Source: Pseudomonadales bacterium
GTDB lineage: Bacteria; Pseudomonadota; Gammaproteobacteria; Pseudomonadales; Azotimanducaceae
Assembly (NCBI GenBank): GCA_024234635.1
Contig: JACKNX010000011.1
Span: 62,001-126,000 of the forward strand
Reading direction: 5' to 3'
Length of the DNA stretch: 64,000 bases
The stretch's first letter is position 1. Each line of letters opens with the position of its first letter. The notes beneath the pieces are model-generated. The model was not told the origin of the DNA. It saw nothing but the letters and a program-made list of their open reading frames with translations, and ran no database searches. This document shows, piece by piece, positions 1 to 7,901 of the stretch. The translations under genes were made by a program, and so were the position numbers.

Positions 1-2
1 CG

Positions 3-932
3 GACGTGAAGGTCATCGGCGTGGAAGCCGAGGGATCTGCCTGCCTGAAGGCCGCGATGTCTGCCGGGCGACGGGTGCAGTTGCCCTACGAGACGCTGGA
101 TCTGTTCGCCGACGGCGTGTCGGTCGCGCAGGTAGGGGCGGAAACCTTCAAGGTGGCGCGCCGGTATGTGGACGAGGTCATCACGGTGAACACCGATGAA
201 CTCTGTGCCGCCATAAAGGACATCTACGATGACCTGCGCTCCATTGCCGAGCCGGCAGGAGCACTGGGCATCGCCGGCATGAAGAAGTACCGCCAGGCCG
301 GAGGCAGGTTTGACCAAGCCGTTGCGGTGATCAGCGGCGCCAACGTGAACTTCGATCGTCTTCGGCACATTTCGGAACGCGCTGAAGTGGGCGAGCAGCG
401 CGAGAAGATCCTCGGCGTCACCATTCCCGAACAGCCAGGGAGTTTCCGCAAGTTCTGCCGCGCGCTCGGCAAGCGCTCGGTCACGGAGTTCAACTACCGC
501 TATGCGGGTGACGCGGCCGCGCACATCTATGTGGGCGTGCAGGTGGCCACACCGTCAGACGGCGATGACCTGGTCGTCGAGTTGCGACGCCAGGGTTATC
601 CGGTGCAGGACATGACGGACAACGAAACGGCCAAGCTGCACGTGCGTCACATGGTGGGCGGGCACGCCATTGGCCACAAACCGGAGCTGCTCTACCGGTT
701 CGAATTTCCGGAGCGCCCCGGCGCGCTCGGGCGCTTCCTGGGCGGCCTTGAAGGCCGGTGGAACATCACGCTGTTCCACTACCGCAACCATGGCGCTGCC
801 TGGGGCCGTGTACTGGCGGGTTTCGAAGGGCAGCCGAAAGACCGCAGGCAGCTCAGCCGTCAGCTCGAGGCCATCGGCTATCGGTACTGGGAGGAGACGG
901 ACAATCCCGCCTACGAGATGTTTCTGCGCTGA
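3..932 (+). CDS. ilvA: Threonine ammonia-lyase (threonine dehydratase), C-terminal part, cut by window edge
   Basis: The gene is open at the left edge, so its true start lies outside the window; about 309 residues of a roughly 500-residue enzyme are present. IlvA is a PLP enzyme that deaminates threonine to 2-oxobutanoate, the first committed step to isoleucine. The visible part begins in the last strands of the PLP domain (VKVIGVEAEG, then SACLKAAMSAG). It continues into two ACT-like regulatory domains, recognisable by LGVTIPEQPGSFRKFCRALG and, about 95 residues later, YRFEFPERPGALGRFLGGLE. These domains normally bind isoleucine (inhibitor) and valine (activator). It converges on def, leaving 12 bp between stop codons. 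Two ACT domains identify the biosynthetic rather than the catabolic form. Confidence 0.95.
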   Translation, partial: DVKVIGVEAEGSACLKAAMSAGRRVQLPYETLDLFADGVSVAQVGAETFKVARRYVDEVITVNTDELCAAIKDIYDDLRSIAEPAGALGIAGMKKYRQAGGRFDQAVAVISGANVNFDRLRHISERAEVGEQREKILGVTIPEQPGSFRKFCRALGKRSVTEFNYRYAGDAAAHIYVGVQVATPSDGDDLVVELRRQGYPVQDMTDNETAKLHVRHMVGGHAIGHKPELLYRFEFPERPGALGRFLGGLEGRWNITLFHYRNHGAAWGRVLAGFEGQPKDRRQLSRQLEAIGYRYWEETDNPAYEMFLR

Positions 933-944
933 GCGGCGCGCGCG

Positions 945-1502
945 TCACACCGTAGGCGAGCCTTGCAGCGCCGGCAGCACGTAGCGGTCGAATTCGTCCT
1001 CGAACACCAGTTTGGTCGGGTCGTCGATGCGGTCGATATACAGGCGCCCGTCCAGATGGTCGAACTCGTGCTGTACAACCGTTGCTGGAAATCCCTGCAG
1101 CGTCATTTCCGCTTCGTTGCCCAGCTCATCCAGGTAACGCACGTGAACATGCTGGGGACGCGTGACAAAGCCGCGCAAACCCGGCACCGACAGGCACCCT
1201 TCCCAGTAACCGGCGGCGGCGGGATCAACAACCGATAGCACGGGATTGACGAACACGGTGAGCGGAATCCGCTCGATCTCGCCATAGCGGCTGGGACCGC
1301 CAGGCAGTTCGATGATGGCAAGGCGAAGCGATACGTCGATCTGTGGTGCCGCCAGGCCGATGCCGCCATAGTCGTGCAGCGTGTCGTACATGTCGTCGAG
1401 CAGGCGGGCGAACTCCGGTGTGTCGAGGACGGTCGGGTCCACCGCCGCGGCCGGCTGGCGCAGGTGCGGATGGCCCATGCGGATGATGCGGCGAACGGCC
1501 AT
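945..1502 (-). CDS. def: Peptide deformylase
   Basis: It removes the N-formyl group from nascent proteins in the cytoplasm. All three family motifs are present in the 185 residues: GGIGLAAPQ (46-54), EGCLSVPG (101-108, metal-ligand Cys103) and QHEFDH (144-149, ligands His145 and His149, catalytic Glu146). The length is normal. It starts three bases after the stop of the formyl-THF cyclo-ligase gene on the same strand, so the two are probably co-transcribed. Def is more often next to fmt; here it sits in a folate/6S RNA setting and may be a second copy, which the window cannot show. Confidence 0.95.
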   Translation of the reverse strand: MAVRRIIRMGHPHLRQPAAAVDPTVLDTPEFARLLDDMYDTLHDYGGIGLAAPQIDVSLRLAIIELPGGPSRYGEIERIPLTVFVNPVLSVVDPAAAGYWEGCLSVPGLRGFVTRPQHVHVRYLDELGNEAEMTLQGFPATVVQHEFDHLDGRLYIDRIDDPTKLVFEDEFDRYVLPALQGSPTV

Positions 1503-1505
1503 GAC

Positions 1506-2132
1506 TCAGACTCCTATCGTTGATCGGTCCCGGGCGAACATGCGCAGCCCGTGTTCGGTGAGCACGCCGTCCAGGGGAATGTCCCAGTGTTCCCGAGGCA
1601 GGGCTTCCGCGTGTTCCTGGCAGGCATGCGCCACGCCAATCAGGTGAGGCCGCAGGCCGGGTGACAAGCCGGCCAACGTCTGATCGTAGTAGCCGCCACC
1701 CATGCCCAGACGCGTTCCGTGTGCATCAAAAGCGACCAGTGGCATGAGCAGTACATCGATGCGCAGAAGCGACAGGAATGCGGCGTTCAGCGGCGGTACC
1801 AGGATACCGTAGCGCCCGGCAATCAGCGGCCGGCCATCATCTTCGAAGAACTCAAGTCGTTTGCCCAGGCGCGGTATGACAGGCAGACCCACACACTTGC
1901 CGCCGGCCCGAAGTGCAGCAAACGCCGGTTGCAGGTCGAGCTCGCCGTCCGCTGCCGCGTAACCCGCGAAGGTGGCGCCGTGCAGCCACAGCCGCGATCT
2001 GCGCAACGCGATGGCTGCCGCGGTGGCGTGTTCGTGCTGGACGCTGGCGGCGAGCGCGCGGCGCACACGGCGATAGTACCGCCGAATTGCGCGACGATTG
2101 GCTTGCTCGCTCGGTGTAAATCTATTCTGCAC
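1506..2132 (-). CDS. fau: 5-formyltetrahydrofolate cyclo-ligase
   Basis: This ATP-dependent enzyme converts 5-formyl-THF to 5,10-methenyl-THF and recycles the folate released by side reactions of the glycine and serine enzymes. The 208 residues carry the family signature GMGGGYYDQTL near residue 136 and the basic N-terminal helix (RRYYRRVRRAL). A GTG start is used. It lies directly downstream of the 6S RNA gene, the order known for fau (ygfA) in many gammaproteobacteria. Def follows after 3 bp. The glycine cleavage genes, which make 5,10-methylene-THF, are 4 kb away. Confidence 0.93.
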   Translation of the reverse strand: MQNRFTPSEQANRRAIRRYYRRVRRALAASVQHEHATAAAIALRRSRLWLHGATFAGYAAADGELDLQPAFAALRAGGKCVGLPVIPRLGKRLEFFEDDGRPLIAGRYGILVPPLNAAFLSLLRIDVLLMPLVAFDAHGTRLGMGGGYYDQTLAGLSPGLRPHLIGVAHACQEHAEALPREHWDIPLDGVLTEHGLRMFARDRSTIGV

Positions 2133-2180
2133 GCGTGGAGCGGTTGGAATTGCTGGTGCTAGGTCTGGTAGGAAAACAAG

Positions 2181-2376
2181 GTCACCCGGGACGCCGCTGC
2201 ACAGGTTGCCCTGAACCGTTGTGGCTCAGGGCGGAGAAGCAGGCGATCCCATCAGGCTGCCCGGGGGTGTCCGAAGACTCCTCGCCGGATATGCACACCG
2301 AGACCAGCGCCGACAACTCCTATCGTTTCAATAACGGCTCAAGGACTTCCCTACGCTGGCGAACGTCCGAGGCGAC
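2181..2376 (-). ncRNA. ssrS: 6S RNA
   Basis: This 330-base gap between zapA and fau is where 6S RNA lies in gammaproteobacteria. On the minus strand the 5' end GTCGCCTCGGACGTTCGCC resembles known 6S RNAs, and TCCTTGAGCCG matches the conserved 5' side of the internal region. The 3' end (GGCGTCCCGGGTGAC) pairs with the 5' end in a closing stem of about 12 of 13 pairs. A TATACT box (2388-2383) places the start at the G at 2376, the first base of that stem. About 196 nt is close to the E. coli length. 6S RNA binds sigma-70 RNA polymerase in stationary phase. The ends are inferred from the stem and the -10 box. Confidence 0.87.
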
Positions 2377-2382
2377 AGGAGG

Positions 2383-2414
2383 AGTATATCTGAATTGCCT
2401 CATGCGGATGTGAA
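2383..2414 (-). promoter_or_regulatory. Putative sigma-70 promoter of 6S RNA
   Basis: Minus-strand TATACT at 2388-2383 is a near-consensus -10 box placed exactly for a start at 2376. TTCACA at 2414-2409 is the best -35 candidate, but the 20-base spacer is long, so either the -35 is elsewhere or the promoter depends mainly on its -10 element. Confidence 0.55.
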
Positions 2415-2464
2415 CCAGCACGCGCGGATAGTGGTGGTGTCGGAGATGAGCGGTGCCCGAGCGC

Positions 2465-2779
2465 TCAGGCTTCCGGTTGCTGGCGCAGTCGCGCCAGGGC
2501 CAGATCCAGGCGATGGGCCAGGTTGTCCATATGCGAAGCCGTCGCCTCCTGGCTGTCGCGGGCAGTGGCCTCGGCGCTGATGAGTTCGTTGGCGATATTG
2601 AGCGCTGCCATCACGGCGATGCGGTCCAGCCCGATGATCTTGCCACTGTTTTTGATGCCAACCATCTTGCTGTCCAGATAGCGGGCGGAAGCGGACAGGG
2701 CATCCACTTCGTCGGACGGGCAGCTTACCTGGTAGGGTTTGCCGAGGATCTGCACGGTCATCGTCGTCAGTTCGCTCAT
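2465..2779 (-). CDS. zapA: Cell division protein ZapA
   Basis: ZapA binds and cross-links FtsZ filaments at the division ring. The 104-residue protein has the globular N-terminal domain (VTVQILGKPYQVSCP-like start, then DEVDALSASARYLDSKM) and the conserved IGLDRIAVMAALNIANELI segment. It ends in a coiled coil (SQEATASHMDNLAHRLDLALARLRQ). Length and motifs are typical. It starts 6 bp after the stop of the ZapB-like gene and precedes 6S RNA, the classical order. Confidence 0.95.
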   Translation of the reverse strand: MSELTTMTVQILGKPYQVSCPSDEVDALSASARYLDSKMVGIKNSGKIIGLDRIAVMAALNIANELISAEATARDSQEATASHMDNLAHRLDLALARLRQQPEA

Positions 2780-2785
2780 GCTCGG

Positions 2786-2992
2786 TCAGTCCTGTTCCAG
2801 TGCCTTCAGGCGGCTGATCATCGCTTCCACGCGGGACTTGGCCAGCTCGTTCTTCTCGATCAGCCGTGCGCGCTCCGTGGACCAGTTCATCTGCTGTGTC
2901 TTCAGCGCGCGATTCTCCCGGCTCAATGTATCGGTGAGAGTAATCAGTTCCTCTACCCGCTTCTCCAGCGCTTCCCAGGTCACTGTCGGCAT
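2786..2992 (-). CDS. Small coiled-coil protein, ZapB-like (TIGR02449 type)
   Basis: This 68-residue protein is almost entirely predicted coiled coil: LEKRVEELITLTDTLSRENR followed by heptads to the end (SRVEAMISRLKALEQD). A short coiled-coil gene immediately upstream of zapA is a recurrent gammaproteobacterial arrangement, and these proteins are usually annotated as TIGR02449 or ZapB-like. A role in the division ring is inferred from context. It is divergent from ygfB, with 239 bp between the two starts. Confidence 0.85.
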   Translation of the reverse strand: MPTVTWEALEKRVEELITLTDTLSRENRALKTQQMNWSTERARLIEKNELAKSRVEAMISRLKALEQD

Positions 2993-3159
2993 GGTGGCAT
3001 CCGTGAGGAGGTTCGTTCAGGCAGCGGCCATTCTGCGCAACTTTCTGGAACATGGGAAGCATGGGCGCTCCCGATCCGCGGCGGCCGGGGCCTTGGCAAA
3101 CCCGCATGCCCCGGGGGCATATCGATGACCGCGGGAGGCTCGCCCGGGCGGCGGACGGT

Positions 3160-3177
3160 AAATCGCTGAAGCGATTT
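3160..3177. repeat. Perfect 7-bp inverted repeat between divergent genes
   Basis: AAATCGC-TGAA-GCGATTT is a perfect dyad in the 239-bp gap between the ZapB-like gene and ygfB, which are transcribed away from each other. No U-tract follows on either strand, so an operator is more likely than a terminator. The binding factor is unknown. Confidence 0.5.
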
Positions 3178-3231
3178 CCGGGCAGATTCCTTAGCATAGT
3201 GCCCGACCACTGGCCCGGAGCCCGAAACCGC

Positions 3232-3798
3232 GTGTCCGATCTTGCACTCAGCGCCGAAAACGCGTCGGCGGAACTGTCACCGGCGGAACTGCATGGCACG
3301 GTGGTGGGGATGCTGTGTGCCCGTTCGCGTCTGCGCTTCCTGGGCCTGGATCCTCTGGCGCAGACGGAAGGCGACGAGGACGAACTGCCGGAATATTCCG
3401 CGGTGCTGCCGGTGGATGCCTACCTGCGGCTGGTCGGTGCGGATGCGGTGACGGATATCGATGCGCTCATGGCGTTCGTGGAGCTTGCCCACGAGGAACT
3501 GGTGGCGGACGACATGCGGTTCATGCCCTTGCTGCCGGACGACGACCACACGATGGATGCCCGGGTGGAAGCCCTGGCGGAGTGGTGCGCGGCCTTTCTC
3601 GCCGGCTTTTTCGCTCTGGGCAGCCTCACGCTCAGCGATGAGGAACGTGACATCGTGGAGGACTTCAGCGCCATCAGCGCCGCCGAGGTCGGCGATACCG
3701 CCGGCGAGGACGAGGAAACGCTGTTCATGGAACTGCTGGAGTACGTGAAGGTCACGGTACTGCTGTTGCTGGAACCGGGCGGCGGGGACGAGGCGTGA
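3232..3798 (+). CDS. ygfB: UPF0149 / YgfB family protein
   Basis: The 188-residue acidic protein has the family's N-terminal pattern (LSPAELHGTVVGMLCAR), the central AEWCAAFLAGFFALG segment and the C-terminal LMELLEYVKVTVLLL helix. The GTG at 3232 was chosen because the homology begins there and GGAG lies 11 bases upstream; the frame is open about 60 codons further up, but that stretch resembles nothing. The function is not firmly established, though in Pseudomonas YgfB has been linked to repression of a beta-lactamase-related regulon. It overlaps pepP by 4 bp, the usual ygfB-pepP-ubiH order. Confidence 0.88.
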   Translation: MSDLALSAENASAELSPAELHGTVVGMLCARSRLRFLGLDPLAQTEGDEDELPEYSAVLPVDAYLRLVGADAVTDIDALMAFVELAHEELVADDMRFMPLLPDDDHTMDARVEALAEWCAAFLAGFFALGSLTLSDEERDIVEDFSAISAAEVGDTAGEDEETLFMELLEYVKVTVLLLLEPGGGDEA

Positions 3799-5114
3799 GC
3801 ATTCCGCTTGCCGAATTCCGCCGCCGCCGCCAGCGGCTCATGGAGCTCATGCAGCCGGGCTCGCTGGCCGTCATCCCCGGCGGACAGCGCAAGATCCGCA
3901 ACCGCGACGTGGAATACCCCTTTCGCCAGGACAGCGACTTCTACTATCTCACCGGTTTTACCGAGGACAACGCGTTGCTGGTGCTGGTGCCCGGGCGCAG
4001 TCATGGGGAGGCAATCCTGTTCTGCCAGGAACGGGAAAAGCGGTTTGAAACCTATCACGGCGAACGCCTGGGGCCGGATCGCGCCGTTGATGCGCTCGGC
4101 GTGGACGATGCGTTTCCGTTCCAGGACATGGGCGACATCCTGCCGGGCCTGCTGGAAGGCAAGGAGCGCATCTACATGACCCTGGGCGATCACCCGGACA
4201 TGGATCGCCGGTTGCTGCAGTGGGTGGGGGCGATTCGGGGGCGGGAATCCGGAGGCGCCATTGCGCCGGGCGAGTTCGTAGCCGCCAAACACATGCTGCA
4301 CGAGCTGCGGCTGTTCAAGTCCGCGCGTGAGCTGTCCTTGATGCGCCGGGCCGCGGAGATCACCATCGCCGCGCACAAACGCGCCATGCGCGCCAGCAGG
4401 ACAGCGCTCACTGAACTGGCGCTGGAGGCGGAGCTGCTGCATGCGTTCATGCAGGAGGGCGCGCGCTGGCCTGCCTACGAGAGCATCGTCGGCAGTGGCA
4501 ACAATGGCTGTACCCTGCATTACACCGCCAACAACGGCCGCCTGCGCAAGGGCGACCTGGTGCTCATCGATGCCGGTTGCGAATTCGACTACTACGCAAG
4601 CGACCTCACGCGCACGTTTCCCGTGGACGGCCGCTTCCGGCCGGCGCAGAAAGCCCTGTATGAAATTGTTCTGGCCGCGCAGACCGCCGCCATCGAGCGC
4701 TGCACGCGGCAGCATCACTTCAACGACCCGCACGAGGCCGCCACGGAAGTCATGGTGGATGGCCTGCGACAACTGAAGTTGCTGAAAGGCAGCCGTGACG
4801 AAATTCTGGAGAAAGGCACCTATCACCGCTTCTGTCCTCACAAGGCCTCCCACTGGCTGGGGCTGGATGTACACGATGTGGGTGACTACCGGCTGGGCGG
4901 CGAATGGCGGGAGCTCGAGCCGGGCATGGTGCTCACGGTCGAACCCGGCATCTATATCCGGGATGACGACAGCAATGCGGACATCCCCGCAAAATGGCGT
5001 GGCATCGGGATTCGCATCGAGGACGATGTGCTCATTACCCGGGGCGCGCCGGAAGTGCTGACGGCCGCGGCGCCGAAGACCGTGGCTGACATCGAGGCGT
5101 GGATGGCCGGATGA
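3795..5114 (+). CDS. pepP: Xaa-Pro aminopeptidase II
   Basis: This dinuclear-metal peptidase removes N-terminal residues that precede proline. The 439 residues start with the N-terminal creatinase-type domain (RRQRLMELMQPGSLAVIPGG, then DSDFYYLTGF). The pita-bread catalytic domain follows with metal ligands Asp259 (VLIDAGCEFD) and Asp270 (ASDLTRTFP), the His region HKASHWLGLDVHDVG, and Glu residues in VEPGIYI and GIRIEDD. Length and motifs match E. coli PepP. The GTG start overlaps ygfB (GTGA), and the stop overlaps the ubiH-type gene (ATGA), so translation is probably coupled through all three. Confidence 0.96.
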   Translation: MSIPLAEFRRRRQRLMELMQPGSLAVIPGGQRKIRNRDVEYPFRQDSDFYYLTGFTEDNALLVLVPGRSHGEAILFCQEREKRFETYHGERLGPDRAVDALGVDDAFPFQDMGDILPGLLEGKERIYMTLGDHPDMDRRLLQWVGAIRGRESGGAIAPGEFVAAKHMLHELRLFKSARELSLMRRAAEITIAAHKRAMRASRTALTELALEAELLHAFMQEGARWPAYESIVGSGNNGCTLHYTANNGRLRKGDLVLIDAGCEFDYYASDLTRTFPVDGRFRPAQKALYEIVLAAQTAAIERCTRQHHFNDPHEAATEVMVDGLRQLKLLKGSRDEILEKGTYHRFCPHKASHWLGLDVHDVGDYRLGGEWRELEPGMVLTVEPGIYIRDDDSNADIPAKWRGIGIRIEDDVLITRGAPEVLTAAAPKTVADIEAWMAG

Positions 5115-6295
5115 GCGAATGCGTGGAATGTGACATCTGCGTCGTCGGCGCCGGAATGGTCGGCGCCGCCACCGCCCTTCAGGCAGCCCGCCAGGGCTGG
5201 CGCGTGGTGATGTGGGAGCGACAGGCGCCTGTGCAGATGGCGCATCGTCTGGGAATGGGCATTCGTACCGTTGCGTTGTCTCCTGCCTCCCTCGCTCTCC
5301 TCGCCAGTCTCGACATTGTGCCCGTTGGCGCTTCGATGACGGCAATGCACGTATGGGAAGAGCTGGGCACGGCAACCCTTCGCTTCGATGCCGGGGATCT
5401 CCAACTCCCTGAACTTGGCCGTATTGTCGAAAACGATGTCCTCGTGGCGGCGCTATGGCGTCATCTGACCAACGAGGCGGGAATCGAAGTCCGGCTGGCG
5501 CCGGAAATCGAGACACTCCAGGCCGAGTCCGAACGCGTCATTCTGCGGGGCGATGACCTGGCGGTGGCCGCGCGGCTTGTCATTGCCGCGGACGGCGGCC
5601 GCTCCCGCGTGCGCACGCTGCTCGGCGGCGAGACGCGTCGCTGGCAGACCGGACACGCAGCGCTGGCGACGGTAGTGAGCACCACGCGGCCGCACGCCGG
5701 AGTCGCGCATCAGCGGTTTCTCCGGGAAGGTCCGGTGGCGCTGTTGCCCGGCACCCAGCCGAACCTTGCCGCAGTGGTGTGGTCGCAACCGCCGGCGCAG
5801 GCGCAGGCGCGCAGGACATTGGACGACACGGCGTTCTGCACGGCGCTGACCCGCGCCACGGAAAGCGTGCTTGGCGCAATCACGGCATGCGATGAGCGTC
5901 TCGTGTTCCCGTTGGTCCAGCACCTCGCCGACGAAGCAGTGCCGCACCCGCGAATCGCTCTGGTGGGTGATGCCCTGAGGGTGTTGCATCCACTGGCGGG
6001 CATGGGGGTCAACCTCGGGTTCGAGGATGTGAGCGGGCTTGGGCGCGCCCTGGAAGGCGGCGGCGATCCAGGGGCATCCGGACGCCTGGAGGCATTCGCC
6101 CGCCGCAGGCAGGTCCGCTCGCGCACGCTCGTTGAGCTGATGGCCGGATTTCGGGACGTCTACGCCTGGGAGACGCCGGGACGTACCTGGCTGCGCAATG
6201 CCGGGATTCGACTTGTGGACAGCCTGCCGGCGCTGAAGCGGCAGATCATGCGCGAAGCGCTCGGGCTGGGACCGGTGGCGCGCGCGATGCGATGA
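5111..6295 (+). CDS. ubiH: FAD-dependent ubiquinone-biosynthesis hydroxylase (UbiH/UbiI/UbiF family)
   Basis: The 394-residue flavoprotein monooxygenase has the Rossmann dinucleotide motif (CVVGAGMVGAATALQAARQG), the DG motif (VIAADGGRSRVR) and the second FAD motif (IALVGDALRVLHPLAGMGVNLG). Family members hydroxylate the ring of ubiquinone precursors at the inner membrane. In E. coli ubiH and ubiI follow pepP; here only one hydroxylase lies between pepP and gcvT, so it may be UbiH, UbiI or a broader enzyme. The usual GDAAHxxHP is GDALRVLHP, so the His after the two Ala is Arg. The ATG at 5111 was chosen for its ATGA overlap with pepP. Confidence 0.85.
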   Translation: MSECVECDICVVGAGMVGAATALQAARQGWRVVMWERQAPVQMAHRLGMGIRTVALSPASLALLASLDIVPVGASMTAMHVWEELGTATLRFDAGDLQLPELGRIVENDVLVAALWRHLTNEAGIEVRLAPEIETLQAESERVILRGDDLAVAARLVIAADGGRSRVRTLLGGETRRWQTGHAALATVVSTTRPHAGVAHQRFLREGPVALLPGTQPNLAAVVWSQPPAQAQARRTLDDTAFCTALTRATESVLGAITACDERLVFPLVQHLADEAVPHPRIALVGDALRVLHPLAGMGVNLGFEDVSGLGRALEGGGDPGASGRLEAFARRRQVRSRTLVELMAGFRDVYAWETPGRTWLRNAGIRLVDSLPALKRQIMREALGLGPVARAMR

Positions 6296-6321
6296 GTGAC
6301 AGCGAGAGATACGCCGGTATT

Positions 6322-6345
6322 TTCGCTCGCCGACGCTGGTAGAAT
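6322..6345 (+). promoter_or_regulatory. Possible promoter for the gcv operon
   Basis: TAGAAT (6340-6345) lies 27 bases before the gcvT ATG and resembles a sigma-70 -10 box; no good -35 hexamer is evident. The 76-base gap is too short for a glycine riboswitch, and I see no riboswitch core. Confidence 0.35.
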
Positions 6346-6371
6346 CGCGCGCTTCCGGGCCAGGGCCAGCC

Positions 6372-7433
6372 ATGCTTCACCGTACACCCCTGTTTGATGC
6401 CCATGTCGCCGCCGGTGCCAAAATGGTGCCTTTCGGCGGTTGGGAAATGCCGTTGCACTACGGCTCGCAGATTGCCGAGCATGAAGCCGTGCGCGGTGCG
6501 GCCGGCGTATTCGACGTCTCGCACATGACGATCGTGGATATCGACGGCGACAAAGCGGCCCCCTTTCTGTCCCGGCTGATGGCCAATGATATCGGTCGTC
6601 TGGCCGAAACCGGCCAGGCCCTCTACGGCGCCCTGCTGAACGATCAGGGCGGCATCCTCGACGACCTCATCGTGTATCGGACCGACTCGGGCTTCCGCGC
6701 CGTGGTCAACGCCTCCACGCGTGACAAGGTACTGGCATGGTTCGCGGCGAACGACAACGGTGCGCCGCGACGTCACCGAAGTGATCTGACCATGCTCGCC
6801 GTGCAGGGGCCGGACGCCGTGGCCGTGATTTCCGAGCTGCTGAGCTGGCCGGCGCTTACCGATCTGGCCGGGTTCCGTGCCGCCGTGCGGGGCGATTGCA
6901 TGGTCGGTCGCACGGGCTATACCGGTGAAGACGGTGTGGAGATCATGCTGCCCGCCGCGGAGGGTGTGGCGCTGTTTGCGCGGCTGCTCGCCGCGGGCGT
7001 AAAACCGGCCGGTCTCGCGGCGCGGGACACCCTGCGCCTGGAAGCCGGGCTGAACCTCTACGGTCAGGACATGAGCGAAGACAACCACCCCTATGAGTCC
7101 AACATGGGCTGGACGGTGGCCCTCAAGCCCGCCGACAGGGATTTTATCGGTCGCCCGGCAATGGAATCGTTGCGCGCCACCTACACACGCAAACTCACTG
7201 GTCTGGTGTTTCAGGGCAAGGGGGTGGTGCGTCATGATTTCACCGTGCGCACCAACGCCGGCGATGGCACCGTGACCAGCGGCGTGTTTTCACCGACGCT
7301 CGGCTACAGCGTTGCGCTGGTGCGTGTCCCGAGGGCGGCGGAAGGGGACTGTGAAGTCGACATTCGCGGCAAATGGTTGCCTGCACGTCTGGTGAAACCC
7401 AGCTTCGTGCGGCATGGCAAGGCACTGGTCTGA
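6372..7433 (+). CDS. gcvT: Aminomethyltransferase (glycine cleavage T protein)
   Basis: It transfers the methylene carbon from aminomethyl-lipoyl-GcvH to tetrahydrofolate and releases ammonia. The 353 residues show the family start (PLFDAHVAAGAKMVPFGGWE), the FDVSHMTIVDIDG and GGILDDLIVYR segments, GYTGEDGVEI in the middle, and the folate-domain ending SGVFSPTLGYSVALVRVP. It is the first gene of a complete glycine cleavage operon (T-H-P1-P2), 54 bp before gcvH. The folate it loads is the substrate pool of thyA and fau elsewhere in the window. Confidence 0.97.
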   Translation: MLHRTPLFDAHVAAGAKMVPFGGWEMPLHYGSQIAEHEAVRGAAGVFDVSHMTIVDIDGDKAAPFLSRLMANDIGRLAETGQALYGALLNDQGGILDDLIVYRTDSGFRAVVNASTRDKVLAWFAANDNGAPRRHRSDLTMLAVQGPDAVAVISELLSWPALTDLAGFRAAVRGDCMVGRTGYTGEDGVEIMLPAAEGVALFARLLAAGVKPAGLAARDTLRLEAGLNLYGQDMSEDNHPYESNMGWTVALKPADRDFIGRPAMESLRATYTRKLTGLVFQGKGVVRHDFTVRTNAGDGTVTSGVFSPTLGYSVALVRVPRAAEGDCEVDIRGKWLPARLVKPSFVRHGKALV

Positions 7434-7487
7434 GCGCACCGATCCACCTCCGGGTCCGGTGCGAAGCGAATTATTCAGGAGAGATCG

Positions 7488-7883
7488 ATGAGCGAAATAC
7501 CCGCGGAGCTGAGGTATGCGGCCTCCCACGAATGGGCTCGGCTGGAAAGCGACGGTACCGTCACGGTGGGCATTACCGATCATGCCCAGGATGCTCTGGG
7601 CGATGTCGTATACGTGGAACTGCCTGAGGTAGGCGCCAGGGTGGCGGCCAGGGACGAGATTGCGGTCGTGGAAAGCGTCAAGGCCGCATCGGATATCTAT
7701 GCACCCATCGCCGGTACCGTGCTGGCGGTGAATGAAGCGCTGGAGGACGCGCCGGAAACGGTGAACCAGGATGCGTATGGCGATGGCTGGTTCTTCCGCC
7801 TGCAGCCGGACGACGTCAGCGAACTCGACGCGCTGCTGGACGCCTCCGGTTACGCCGACGTGTGCGCCAACGACGATCACTGA
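7488..7883 (+). CDS. gcvH: Glycine cleavage system H protein
   Basis: This is the lipoyl carrier that shuttles the aminomethyl group between the P, T and L proteins. The 131-residue protein has the lipoylation motif VVESVKAASD with the modified Lys at position 65, followed by the hairpin IYAPIAGTVLAVNEAL, and LRYAASHEWARLE at the N-terminus. Length is normal. A strong ribosome binding site (CAGGAGAG) precedes the ATG. LplA, LipA and LipB are not in the window. Confidence 0.97.
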   Translation: MSEIPAELRYAASHEWARLESDGTVTVGITDHAQDALGDVVYVELPEVGARVAARDEIAVVESVKAASDIYAPIAGTVLAVNEALEDAPETVNQDAYGDGWFFRLQPDDVSELDALLDASGYADVCANDDH

Positions 7884-7901
7884 CCACAAGGCACTCCTGA
7901 A

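Noticed and set aside
1..932. ilvA read as a truncated pseudogene
   Set aside because: The frame is open through the left edge, so the missing part is a window effect.
3420..5516. Long antisense frame (698 codons) across ygfB and pepP
   Set aside because: Shadow of pepP and ygfB, with low-complexity ends.
6296..6371. Glycine riboswitch before gcvT
   Set aside because: The leader is only 76 bp and shows none of the conserved tandem-aptamer core.
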